Assembly (NCBI RefSeq): GCF_026212465.1
Contig: NC_080053.1
Coordinates: 17,178,379 to 17,242,378 of the forward strand
Source: Amaranthus tricolor
Lineage: Eukaryota > Streptophyta > Magnoliopsida > Caryophyllales > Amaranthaceae
Direction: 5' to 3'
DNA length: 64,000 nucleotides
Both the position numbers and the translations under genes were made by a program. Within the stretch, counting starts at the first letter, position 1, and the number at the start of each line of letters is the position of its first letter. The notes below the pieces were generated by a model. That model did no database searches. It was given only the letters and a program-made list of their open reading frames with translations, and was not told where the DNA came from. Of this stretch, positions 25,431 to 37,039 are shown piece by piece.

Positions 25431-27108
25431 TCAAGGGGCGGTCTCTTCTTCATCAATGTAATCGGTCTGCACTTCAACAGTGTCCAACTTTGCACCAAGA
25501 CGGTTTTCCATCAGGGTAAGTTGATCAACAATTGACGCAAGAGAGACGCGAATTTCATCTTGAAAAGCAGTGAATTGAGACTGCAGGTCAAGGAGCTTGG
25601 AGAGAATGAGGTTTGAAGAAGCTGTAGGAACAGAGTCAAAGTTAGTACAACCAATATTAGGTGAAGTGTGTGATTGTGGTGGTGGTGTAAACTGGATAGG
25701 TGATTGTGGTGGTGATGGTATTTGATGTTGTGGTGGAGTGGCTGGCTTGGGAGAGGAAGGTTCATTAGGTGTTGGCTCAGGTATGGTGTCAGATGTGGTT
25801 TCATCAACCACAGTAGCCTTGCGTTTCGAGGCCAACCTCCTACTCTTCCTTTGTATTGACTTAGCCTTTTTCCTCATAGCCAACACAATCTCTTCATCAC
25901 TGGAATCACTGCAGAGATTGTGAGGAACATTATCATCCAAGGCTTCTTTCTGTTCTTCCTTTTCCCCCTTACTTGTAGCTCCGTCCTGTTCCCCTTTTTC
26001 AGATGTTTCAATAATTTCAGAGGGAATAGAATCTTGTTCCTTTTCTTTCTTATTCTCCTTGTTCTCCTTTTCCTCTTCAACTTCTTCAGCCCCTTCTTCT
26101 TAAGATCCAACTTCTACAACCTCCTCATGCATCAATATCCCCTCATCATTCAATTTTAAATGCAAATTTTGTAAACATTTCGCACCAATTTTCATGTTGG
26201 GACCCATTGGGAACTCCAACCCTTCCAATGGGACCTCAAATTTTCTAAAAATCCAGGTTAGCAACCCTCCATAACCAATGAAACTTTTCTTTTCAATGCA
26301 GTCTGATAAATGAGAGATCATCAATGAAGGAAAATTTATTTTAATATGTTTTTCCATGCAGTAAATTAAAGTGGCGTCACGCAAACTCACTTGACTACGT
26401 TTTGAGTTTCGTGGTAAAATGAATCTGCGAGCAACATTGTACAACAATTTATGCATAGGAGACAGAACATTGTGACTGATCTTCCCCTTCTTTTGATCAA
26501 TCCCTAAAAATTTTAGAATTGTTCGTTCATTGATGCCAGAAAATGCAATCTTCGACCCAATATAATATGTATCAAAACCAACGTTGGGAACATTAAACCA
26601 TTCCCCCAATAAAGCACTGTTAAATTCAATTCTAACGTTTTTAACAATACTAGAACACATTCCACCATCATTAGAGAAATTTAAAATAAATTCTCTCATT
26701 AGGTTTGGAAAAATGGAATTGCAACTGAAAGTGGACATCAATGATTCCCATTATTGATTTTTTTAAAATGTCATGCAATTTAGGAAAGTGAGTAGAATCA
26801 TACCAATACTTATCCAACCCGAACCCTACTGTCATCTCCTTTGAAACTTCTTCGGCACTTTTTGGATCAACATGCTTCGAACGCTTAACTACTCTGGAAG
26901 ATGAACCACCTTTTGGTGATGGAATCTTTCTTTTGGTACCTGTGGGTTCAGTGGAGTGTTTGGGTGATTCTTGTGTGGTTTCTGTTGGTGTGGGTGGTGC
27001 AGCATTCAGTAATGGTGGAGGAAGAACTACTCTTAGTGGTTTTGGATGGTCTGGTGTACGGGATTTGGTAGTTTTCTTGCCGGATTTAGAGGATTTTGGG
27101 GATTTCAT
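25431..27108 (-). pseudogene. SIRE third ORF (env-like, putative plant transposon protein)
   Basis: The ORF starts MKSPKSSKSGKKTTKSR with a Pro/Ser/Lys-rich basic region. A globular part follows: LMREFILNFSNDGG, VRIEFNSALLGEWFNVPNVG and SGINERTILKFLG, wording of the putative plant transposon protein domain found in ORF3 of SIRE-like and other LTR elements. It ends with a Glu/Lys-rich stretch, a Pro-rich stretch and a heptad-like DLQSQFTAFQDEIRVSLASI segment. The frame changes near 26700-26741, and an in-frame TAA at 26100 splits the acidic part. Its function is unknown; an envelope role has been proposed for SIRE but is unproven, and I see no convincing signal peptide. Confidence 0.7.
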
Positions 27109-27579
27109 TTTTGATTTTTGAAGATGTTGAGAGAAGGGAGAAGGACGGTTTCTTGAGTGAGAGGTTGAGAGAAAGGTTTAGGGGAAGTGTAGTGTTATGA
27201 CGTAAAGGGAGGGAGTTTAAATGATTGAAGTGACGGTTACTCCTTCAAGTCCCATCTCTTTATTGCCCTTTGCATTACTTGAGTGAAGAAACCGTTTTCC
27301 CCTTTTTTTTTTTTTGATTATGTTGGCTGTTTTTATAGAGATATGAAATAAAAATAATGAAAATAAAATAAGATAGTATTGAGATGAATTGTGATATTAT
27401 GAGTTTTTATATGAAGAGAATAATGAACAACTGCTTTGGTCTGATCAGATTAACACATGCAAATTAGAAGACATTCATGGTACAAACTTTATTAAGTGTT
27501 TACCTGATAATTGATTTTCAATCAAGATATTGAGGTTGATTCCTGACCTTTTCATTCTCATGATGCTTCAATGGGAAAT
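27109..27579 (-). other. Spacer between pol and ORF3 of SIRE
   Basis: No coding frame. With the solo LTR removed, pol and ORF3 would be about 0.5 kb apart. Confidence 0.5.
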
Positions 27580-27584
27580 ATATG

Positions 27585-28812
27585 TGTTGGCCTCTTAGGT
27601 TTTGATGATGACTTCACTTCTAATAAACAAACATACTTTAGAGATTGTTTTGTAGGTATATATCCGATTGTGTTAATTGTTGATGAAGTCTACGACTTTG
27701 TTCGTGGAAGCTGTATGTGTTTTAAATATCCAAGAAGTTGGACAATTGCTTTAGAAGTCAGTTTACTGTTCCTAGAGTTAAAGTCCTGACGAAAGTTGTA
27801 GATGGAGACAGTGCGCTGTTCCCCACGATACAGGTCTGAAGAAGACATTGACTGGAAGTTACGAAAATTACGTTTTCTGTTTTTAATTAATGTAAAAGGT
27901 TAAAAGTTTAATTAGTTGCTTAATTAAGTTAATTTATTAATTGGCAAAAAGTTTTTGAAGGGACTTATTCCTCACTGAATTAGTCTCCTATAAAATCGGA
28001 CACCCAAGAGATTTATTCTCTACTTTGAACAAGTCTCCTATAATTTAGGATCTTCCTAGTGACTCATGTACTATTAACCGTACAAGAGAACCGTAGTCAT
28101 TTTCCAACTCTACTTTCAATAACTTCTCAATTTTTTGGGAGCAAGTAAGTAAATGGAAGTCATGGGGTGAGTGCACTACATGGAAATCGTGGGTTGAGTG
28201 CACTGATGGCTGTTCTCACTGATGGCTGTTCCCTTTATAAACGAGGGAAGCTACGCTAAACCGATATCCATCTAAGAGTGTCCTTAAGGTGAGATCAAAA
28301 TAAGAAAAATATTTTGTTCATAAATTTTCCAATTAATTCATTATATTTTTCTTGAGCAACTACTTAATTTTAATCTTCTTAAGAATTGGCCTTGTAAGGG
28401 TAATTAGTGTTTTTGTTGTAACTAGACTTAAGGGAAGTCTAGGGGAATAGAGAAGCTTCAAGAGAAGTGTGAGAAGAGAAAGAGAAGGAGAAAAGAAGAG
28501 AAGAGAAATAGGCCTAGAGTAGAGAAGCTTCAAGTGAAGCATATTTGTTTTATGTAATTGTAATTGATTGCCTAAAACATAGTGAGAATTTTGAAATCCC
28601 GGGGGGTCGTGGTTTTTCCTTCTTATTAGGCCAAGAAGGTTTCCACGTAAAATCTTTGTCTCCTTTTATTATTTTTCTTTTCGTTTTTGAGTTTAAGTTT
28701 TGTTCTTTACTTGATACAATTCCGCAAAAATTAGAGGCAAAAATCTTAAACCTAATACACAACAATTCACCCCCCCTCTTGTTGCATTCGATCATCTATT
28801 AGCATTCCTACA
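27585..28812 (+). mobile_element. Solo LTR of the same SIRE family, inserted in reverse
   Basis: It starts TGTTGGCCTC and ends ATTCCTACA, and matches the 3' LTR at 23444-24694 in the opposite orientation. Both sides carry the 5-bp duplication ATATG (27580-27584 and 28813-28817). Neither a PBS nor internal sequence follows it. This shows a separate insertion reduced to one LTR by recombination. It has a TATA box at 28234-28241, and a short tandem duplication of ACTGATGGCTGTTC at 28202-28231 that the 3' LTR lacks. Confidence 0.92.
28234..28241 (+). promoter_or_regulatory. LTR TATA box
   Basis: TTTATAAA within CCCTTTATAAACGAGG, in the U3 part of the solo LTR. The same word is at 24031-24038 in the 3' LTR. 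Confidence 0.6.
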
Positions 28813-28826
28813 ATATGCAACTAACT

Positions 28827-30258
28827 TTAGTGGAGCTTGATCATACCAAGTTCCAATCTCATCTTTTCATATTGTTCCCTTGGAAGTGGTTTGGTCAGAA
28901 TATCTGCAACTTGTTCATTAGTGTTAACATGCTTTACGACAATATTCTTATTTTCAACATTATCTTTAAGAAAATGATGCCTAATGTGGATATGTTTTAC
29001 TCGTGAATGATGCACTGGATCTTTGGATATACATATGGCACTGGTATTATCACAATAAATAGGAACACATTCAATTTTAATACCAATATCTCTTAGCTGC
29101 TGCTTTATCCAAAGTATTTGGGAACAGCAAGCTGCTGCTGCTACGTATTCAGCTTCTGCAGTTGATAATGCAACAGTGTTTTGTTTCTTGGAACTCCATG
29201 AAACTAAACATGAGCCAAGAAATTGTACCATACCTGATGTGCCTTTTCTATTAACTAGATCACCTGCATAATCTGCATCACTAAAACCTTTCAAATCATA
29301 GACATAACTTTTAGGATAAAATAGGGACAAGTCGTCTGTTCCCTTTAAGTATCTCAGAATTCTTTTTACTGCTGTAAAATGTGATTCTTTGGGATTAGAT
29401 TGAAATTTAGCACATAAGCCAACACTAAAAGAAATATCAGGTCTACTAGCTGTTAGATATAATAAAGAACCAATCATGCCTCGATACATTGTTTAATCTA
29501 CATTAATCCCATTTAGGTCTTCATCTAGTCTAGCATTGGTAGCCATAGGTGTATGGTTAGTTTTAGCATTATTCAATCCACATTTCTTGAGAAGTTCTTT
29601 TATATATTTTTGTTGATGAATAAAAATACCATTTTCAGTTTGTTTAATTTGTAAACCAAGGAAGAAATTTAGTTCTCCCATTATGCTCATTTCAAATTCT
29701 GTGCCCATAAGGTTGGAAAATTCTTTACATAACAAGTCATTAGTGGCACCAAAAATAATATCATCAACATAAATTTGAACAACCAAAATATCATAACCTT
29801 TATTCTTAAAGAATAAGGTTTTGTCGATTTTTCCTCTTACAAAGTTACTTTGAATCAAAAACTTTGATAGTCTTTCATACCATTGCCTAGGAGCTTGTTT
29901 CAAGCTATAAAGAGCTTTATCAAGCTTGTAGACATGATCAGGACAAGAGGTGTTCTCAAAACCAGGGGGTTGTTCAACAAAAACTTCTCCATCGAGAAAA
30001 CCATTTAAGAAAGCACATTTCACATCCATTTGATATAACTTAAAGTTCATAAAAGCAGCAAAAGAAATTAAGATTCTAATAGCCTCTAACCTTGCTACTG
30101 GAGCAAAAGTCTCAGTGTAATCAATACCTTCTTGTTGATTGTACCCTTTGACCACGAGTCTTGCTTTGTTTCTCACTATTATTCCATGTTCATCTAGCTT
30201 ATTCCGAAATACCCATTTCAAACCAATTACCTTCTTGTGTTTTGGTTTGGGTTCTAAG
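28827..30258 (-). pseudogene. SIRE pol: reverse transcriptase and RNase H
   Basis: The RT part (about 30258-29493) has [39 protein letters not shown] and the catalytic YVDDIIFGA. The RNase H part (29489-28827) has GFSDADYAGD, the ALSTAEAEYVA box and the end RLELGMIKLH. Two nonsense changes interrupt the frame. One is TGA at about 30258, where Trp is expected in NKVWHLEP. The other is TAA at 29490-29492, where Gln is expected in VDQTMYRGMIG. The length and motifs are otherwise complete for a copia RT-RH. Confidence 0.9.
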
Positions 30259-30260
30259 TG

Positions 30261-32057
30261 TCATACTTTGTTTCTTTCAAATTCATTTAATTCATCTTGC
30301 ATGGCTACTATCCATTCGGAATCCTTTAGAGCTTCTTCGTGATTTTTGGGTTCAAGTGATGATAGGAACGCAAAATGTGCACAAAAGTTTCTCAATTGGG
30401 ATCTGGTTTGTGTTCCCTTATTCATATCACTTATAATCAAATCAAGAGGATGATAACTTTGATATTTCCAAGGTCTGGGCACAAATTCTCTTGAGGGAAC
30501 AGTTGCATGTTCTTGTTCAGCAACTTGATTGTCATTCTGTTCAGCTACTGGTTCATTCTGCTCATCTGCGGGAACAGCTGGATTGGGAACAGTCTGCTGG
30601 TCCTCTTGTACTGGCAGTTCCTGAACTTGGTCAGTTTCTTCTGCATCTTCTTGTATTGTCTGTTCACCTGTTGTTCCTTGTTCTAACACTTTTATTTCTT
30701 CATCATCGTTCTCTAGATGAGCAAGTCCAATTTTAACATCATTGATATCTTGTTCACTTGTTGAAAAGTTAGTTTCATCAAAAATAACATGAACTGATTC
30801 TTCTACACACATTGTTCTTTTGTTGTAAACTCTGTAAGCTTTACTTTGTGATGAGTAACCAAGAAATACTGCTTCATCACTTCTTTCATCAAATTTGCCT
30901 ATATTTCGTTTTCCATTTACATGTACAAAACATTTGCATCCAAATATACGAAAGTAGGAAATATTTGGTTTAACACCTTTGAGTAATTCATAGGGTGTTT
31001 TTGAAGTGATTGGTCTTATTAATACACGATTAAGAATATAGCATGCAGTATTGACGGCTTCAGCCCAAAAATTTCTAGGTAGACCACTAGCAATCAACAT
31101 GGTCCTAGCCATTTCTTCTAAGGTCCTATTTTTCCTCTCTACCACTCCATTTTGTTGTGGTGTTCTAGGTGTGGAAAAATTGTGATTTATACCATGTTCA
31201 TTGCAATAATTCATGAAGTTTGAATTTTCAAATTCTTTCCCATGATCAGACCTTATGTGAACAATTTGATTATTGGTAGATTTTTTTATTTTATTAGCAA
31301 AAGAAACAAACTCATCAAAAGCTTCTTCTTTGCTTACCAAAAATAATGTCCAAGTGAATCTACTATATTCATCAACAACAACAAACACATACCTTTTGCC
31401 ACTACGGCTTTGTGTTCTCATAGGTCCACATAAATCCATATGAATTAATTCTAACGGTCTAGTGGTAGTCACCAAATTCTTTGATTTAAAGGATGACCTC
31501 ACTTGTTTTCCTTTGGCACAAGGATCATAAATTTCTTCCTTAAGAAATTTTATAGCTGGTAGTCCTCTAACTAGGTCTTTTGATCTTAATGCATTAATCA
31601 ATGAATAACTAGCATGACCTAGTCGCTTATGCCAAAGTAGTGGGTTTTCTTCTATGACACTTAAACACGTTAGACTGGTTTTGGGAACAGTGTCCAGGTC
31701 CACTACATAAGTGTTCCCTTTTCTGATTCCCTCAAGCACAGGGTCTCCTGTGTTGTTCCTAGAAATTATGCATCGTTCAGAAGTAAACTTAACAGAGTTA
31801 CCTTTGTCACAAAATTGAGAAATACTTAGCAAATTGTGTTTTAAATTCTCGACTAAAAATACGTTATCAATAGCATGGGAACTTGACCTTCCAACCTTTC
31901 CTTTGGCAATTATCTCACCCTTCATGTTGTCGCCGAAGGTTACTGTTCCCCCATCATAGGCTTCAAGTGAGAGAAATTTAGATTTGTCACCCGTCATATG
32001 CTTGGAACACCCACTGTCGAGATACCATGAGTTGTTCCCCCTCACTTGAACCTGCAA
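30261..32057 (-). pseudogene. SIRE pol: protease and integrase
   Basis: The protease site is WYLDSGCSKHMTG. The GAG-pre-integrase segment has WHKRLGHASY. The integrase core has the catalytic Asp in IHMDLCGPM, Asp in RSDHGKEF and Glu in NGVVERKNRT, in DDE order, followed by the GKSDE-like FDERSDEAVFLGYS. In the HHCC finger the first cysteine appears replaced (EEIYDPCAKGK). A Gln/Glu-rich linker (QEDQQTVPNPAVPADEQ) leads to RT. A TAA stop separates it from gag at about 32058. Confidence 0.88.
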
Positions 32058-32063
32058 AGCAAC

Positions 32064-33473
32064 TTAATGGTTAGGTACAGGAACCCATTCATCCTTGGGT
32101 TCCTTGTCGACAATACTTGAATCACATTTCTTAATCCATATGCGTTCGACATAATTTTTATTTGCTTTGGTATGCTGTTCCCTCTTTATACATTGATGTT
32201 TTAGGTGTCCAATTTTACCACAAAAGGAACAGATTTTACTACTAGGGAGATCAACATAGACCTTTTTCTTTTTATCATTCTTAACATAACCTAGACCTTC
32301 TTTACTCTTTGTTTTAGCTTCTAGAATCCATTTGGGAATTTCATTGATTTTCCCTTTTTCTCTTGAGTTTATTTTATTTTTCAAATATTCATTTTCTATT
32401 TCATAGGATTTTAATTTTGATTTCAACTTTTGAAATTCAGTGCTAACCATGTGAGTAGATATATTGTTTACATCTTTACTTAATCCTAACAATTTATTTT
32501 TGATTTATTTCAATATTAAGAAAAATAAATTCCTGTTTCAATTTTTCAATTGTCTCTTTCAAAACAATATTTTGTTTCAGCAAATTAAAAAATCTGCTTT
32601 GTACATCTATTTTAAATGAATTTAGGTAAGACACATGATCCTTGTTTGAGTTGAGGTCTTTCTCGATTTGGAGACACTTGATATTCTGTTTATCTAATTT
32701 CTCTTGTGTCTCCAAGAGCAACTTAATTAATTTATTCTTACTGAGTTTAGATGGATGTTTAGGAAGTGAGTTATAAGACATTACCTCTTTTTCTTTGGAC
32801 TCTTCATCCTTGCTGTGATGAGATGCCATGAGGCATAGGTTTGCTGTTTCTTCTTCCACTGGAGCTTCTGTCTCAGCCTCGCTCTCCGTATCACCCCAAG
32901 CTGCAATCATTGCCATTCTAAAATCAGTTTTGAAGTTTCCCTTCTTATATTGTCTTCCAACTTCTCTTGCTTTTCCTTTGCTCTTCTCATTTTTCCATTG
33001 AGGACAATCCTTGATGAAGTGATCAGTGCTCCTACACTTGTGGCATTCAAAATTTGTCTTCAAGTTAGCAGTTCTCTTTTGTTTGTTGTTTCTTTGATTT
33101 CCATATCTGCTGTTCCTGAAGAATTTTTTAAATTTTCTTGCCAACATAGCAGTCTCCTCATCATCAGTTTCTGATTCTTCATGATCCTTTGCTGCTAAAG
33201 CCAATCCTTTATGTCGGGCACTGTCGGCTGTTCCCAAATGCAATTCATGGGTCATGAAAGAACCAACCAACTCTTCCAAATTGAACTTGGTGAAATCTTT
33301 CGATTCTTGAATGGCTGTGACCTTAGCTCTCCAACGTTCATCTTGAGGAAGACTCCTAAGTATTTTCCTAACTTATTCATCAACGGGAATGATCTTACCA
33401 AGAGAGACTAATTCGTTCGTGATATTTGTGAACCTGGTGAACATCTCTTGAATGTTCTCCCTAACTTCCATAA
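32064..33473 (-). pseudogene. SIRE gag with two zinc knuckles
   Basis: The start is probably near 33471 (MEVRENIQEMFTRFTNI), the copia-type gag (UBN2) domain, continuing RSLPQDERWRAKVTAI. One CCHC knuckle is CHKCRSTDHFIKDC at about 33030; a second, CSFCGKIGHLKHQC, is at about 32220. A coiled-coil-like Lys/Glu/Asn-rich region lies between them. A stop at about 33373 and a frameshift near 32490 break the frame. The N-terminal portion of gag and everything upstream are missing or replaced by the neighbouring gypsy-type sequence. Confidence 0.8.
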
Positions 33474-35342
33474 CAAACCTTTCATATCAAAATAAAATCA
33501 TAATCTTTCCCACATGGGTAAAACATACTTAGCATAATCATATTATCAAACATAACCTTTGTATTATATTGGGGCATTACTAACATGTATGGAAATGCAT
33601 CGTAACAAAAAGTGATTAAAGTTCAATACGATTTTTCAAGGAAACCACTAGAATGTTTCGTTGCAATCCTTCTTAAAGTAAATATAACTTAAATGAGTTT
33701 TGAAATTCATTCAAACAACTAGAATATAGTTCATAAGTCTATAAAATCATTATGATAGAAAATTTCATAAAACAATATTTTCTTAAATATGAAATAGTTT
33801 TGTCGGTAATAAAATCGATAATTTAAGGTTCTTACAATCTTATAATACCTTATTTAAAATGAATTTAAGGTTGTCCCATCAAATTATAATTGGTTATGCG
33901 AATTTATAACAATCTTACGATTATTTTCGACAATATAGGTATTTACCGTTATTTAAATGGTGTCTTAAATTCGTAAAAATTATAAACCATCTAAGTTAAA
34001 CTTATTTTATACTATAAGGCAGTAGGTTAATACAATTATAAATTTTTGATATAGGTCTATTTTTACTCAAATTTAATTAACAATATTACATCTTTTAATA
34101 AATAAACAATTTTTATTAATTTTATAAAATTAGTATATAACTAATAATTAGATTAATAAAATTATACCAAAGTTCTAAAAGTCATATAATACTTTATTAG
34201 CCCATTTAAACTTATAAAAGTCATATATGATATATATTATTTTGTATAGTCATTTTATCGATAAATAAAATAAAATCGATTTAAAATTATTTAAGTCCGC
34301 ATAAAATAATATAAAATTCTATGATGTTGTAGAAACTATTTTAAGGGATATAAAATTTTAAATAACCATTAAAAATCAGTTGAGTTATTTTTAATAATTA
34401 ATTTTCTTATTTTACCTATAAAACAAATAGAATTTATTTAAGGCCATATATGGTCAGAAAAATCCATTTAAATTTTTGCACATGTATCTACTATTTATAT
34501 AAGTATCTCATAAAAGTTTCATATCCAAAACACGTCATTTAGTATTTATTTTATATTTTACCGTTTTCTAACTTACCGATTATTAATAAACAAGTAAAAA
34601 TTATTAAGGTCCTTAAACGTGAACAAAATGTTTCCAAAATTTTACCAATTTTATTTACTGTCCATATGAGTATTTGATAAAAATTTCAAGTCCATATGTC
34701 ATTATTTGGTAGTTATTTTATATTTTACTGTTTTACAATTTATCGATAAACAATTTAAAGATTAATAAAAAAATCATGAAAAATTCCAAAGTAAATATAT
34801 TCTGGCCAAATCTTGTTGGAGAAATTATAATATGGCTTTATTAAATATTTTTGACGATCAAGAGTTTACCTATTACCATGTTAAACACCTTAAAATCCAT
34901 TAAAATATCAATTTAACGAATAAATTTCAACAAAAAATATCTAAGAGATTTTCTTAACATATAGCTACTGAAAATTACTTCTAAAATGAATTTCAAATAT
35001 TTTCAAAGTTTATATAATCATTTCCATCAATAACACTTTCACAAAGTAATGTTAAACATGCCTTTAAACATACAATTTATAAAATCAACATGCATGATGC
35101 CCATAATAATAATATATGTAATAAATTATTCCATACTCAAAATTATCATTTTGACAATTTTTCAAGATTTAAGAACTTCTCTTTAGGAATTTTATTTTAA
35201 AAACAAGTTTCTACACAAACTTTTTCAACTTGTTCTTAAATCCTTTAAAAATCACCCTCGACTCCAAGTCTATATAAGTATTCCGTAAGCTCCCAAATAA
35301 GAATCTATGCTTTCTTAGAACTGGTTATAAATACATCACTCA
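33474..35342 (-). mobile_element. AT-rich region, probable gypsy LTR/3' part
   Basis: No coding frame is seen. It follows the end of the gypsy integrase (minus strand), where the 3' LTR should lie. It contains an imperfect internal repeat of about 170 bp: TTTTATATTTTAC(C/T)GTTTT near 34550 and 34715, each preceded by CATATG/CATATC words. LTR ends could not be fixed. Confidence 0.4.
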
Positions 35343-36480
35343 AATAGGTAAGGGTGTTTGATTAACATGTCGTCCTCTTTCTCCCAAGTTACACTATCCT
35401 CATCTTGTCCACTCTATAGCACTTTCACAAGTGGAATCGTGCGGCTACAGATTTTTCTAACCTTTTGACCTAGGATCCTCAGCGGCTTCTCCTCATATTG
35501 CAAGCTTTCAACAAGTTGAATCGGCTCATGATGGAGAATATGTGATGAATTAAACACATACTAGCGCAATTGCGATACATGGAACACATTGTAAACCTTA
35601 GCTAACTGTGGGGGTAATGCTAACTCATAAGCTACTTCTCGAACTCTGCGCAAAATCTCATAGGGTCCAATGTACCGAGGATCAAGCTTCCCCTGCATTT
35701 CGAACCTCTTCATTCCCTTCATTGGCGACTTTAAGGAACACCTTCTCACCAACTTGGAAGTCAAGTTTCCTCCTCCTACGGTTTGCGTAGGATTCCTGTC
35801 GATCTTGGGCAACCTTCATCCGATCTCTAATGATTCTGACTTATTCTACGGTCTCTTTGATCATCTCTGGTCCATAAAAGGCCTCATACGGAGCCATACC
35901 AATACTACTCTGGTAACTATTTTTGTAAGAGAATTCTACCAATGGTAAGATATCCTCCCATGAACACTGAAAATCAAGGGCACATGCCCGAAGCATATCC
36001 TCTAGAGTTTGGATGGTCCTCTCTATCTGCCCACTTGTAGCTGGGTGAAAAGCGGTGCTATAATTAAGGGTCATGTCGAATGCCCTTTGTAGCTTATTCC
36101 AAAAACGAGCCACAATTTTGTATCCCGATCTGAAACTATTGTCTTCGGTACACCATGTAGGCTAAGTACTTATTTCACATAAGCATCGGCCAATTGTTTT
36201 TCTTTCCAAGTTACTTTAGCGGAAATAAATCTGGTGGTCTTAGTGAGTCGATCAATAATCACCCAAATAGAATAATTTCCCCTTCTTGAACGGGGCAATC
36301 CAACAACAAAGTCCTTACTCACTAATTCTCACTTCCACTCAGGCACGAAAAGTATTGTTTCAAATCTGCTAGCATTTTATCCTGTCCTGGGTGAACAAAA
36401 TACATAGTCGAATGTGCCTCCTTGAGTATTTTACTCCTATTCTTGCCTCTTGCATGCTAGTAATGATATCCATCATTGAC
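35343..36480 (-). pseudogene. Ty3/gypsy integrase remnant
   Basis: Fragments in shifting frames give the integrase core: VIIDRLTKTTRFISA, TAFHPATSGQIERTIQTLEDML with the catalytic Glu, and MAPYEAFYG. The C-terminal part follows: RRRKLDFQVGEKVFLKV, LDPRYIGPYEILRRVREVAYELALP and YNVFHVSQLR, then HPYLFE and a stop near 35343. The order and wording fit chromovirus (Tekay/Del-like) integrases, although no clear chromodomain is kept. Frameshifts and stops are frequent. RT and RNase H are absent. Confidence 0.8.
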
Positions 36481-37039
36481 TAGGACAAGAGGGGGTCTTG
36501 GGTAGAACATTTAGCTTGTGCGTGTAAGTGAACAAAGTGCATGCAATGGAGAAAAATGGGGTAGCTATAGCTGGTTGGTTTTAGTTGTTGGAAGATGGTT
36601 TTTTCCCCAATTTGATCTATTATAGTGTAGGAAAGGTTCAACTATGGTTGTTTAAAGTTTGGGTATAAATTGTTATACATGTCACAAGTTAGGCAACTTG
36701 TGTTTCATGCTTAAAATCACTTGTATACTTGTATGAAATATTTAATTTATTTTCAAAATGGTTAAATAAAGTTTTCGGGTAAGTATTATAATTATCCCGA
36801 AACGTTATAGGTAGTTGCTCGACTTTAAGTTCTACCTCCAAGGTTTACATTACTTGTTACGGTTCATAACTACATTACGAACTAACAAGTTCCTAATCAC
36901 CGTAGATATTTTCAAATGACTACCATCACTAATTAAATTTTAATTAGTAATGTACAAATATAAAAAAAAATTTAGGGGCTAAAAACGACTAATGAAGTGT
37001 CATTAATAATGCGACTGTGTTCACTACATGATGCTTAAA
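36481..37039. other. Non-coding spacer
   Basis: No domain or reading frame of note lies between the gypsy and hAT remnants. Confidence 0.4.

Larger units (their letters stand above)
23444..33473 (-). mobile_element. SIRE-lineage Ty1/copia retrotransposon, 5' LTR missing
   Basis: Reading leftward the element has gag, protease, integrase, reverse transcriptase and RNase H (the copia order), then a third ORF, a polypurine tract and the 3' LTR. Integrase before RT, an extra ORF after pol, and LTRs over 1.2 kb point to the SIRE/Maximus lineage. The element stops abruptly at about 33473, near the gag start. No primer-binding site or 5' LTR is seen to the right, where gypsy-type sequence begins. 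A solo LTR is nested inside. Several stops and frameshifts make it inactive. Confidence 0.85.

Noticed and set aside
25511..25807. His/Leu-rich frame on the minus strand
   Set aside because: Shadow of the Pro-rich region of SIRE ORF3 in another frame.
27585..28812. Possible 5' LTR of the SIRE element
   Set aside because: It is in the opposite orientation, lies after pol, has no PBS, and has its own ATATG duplication, so it is a solo LTR insertion.
30139..30736. Plus-strand frames of 67-91 aa
   Set aside because: Shadows of the pol gene on the opposite strand.
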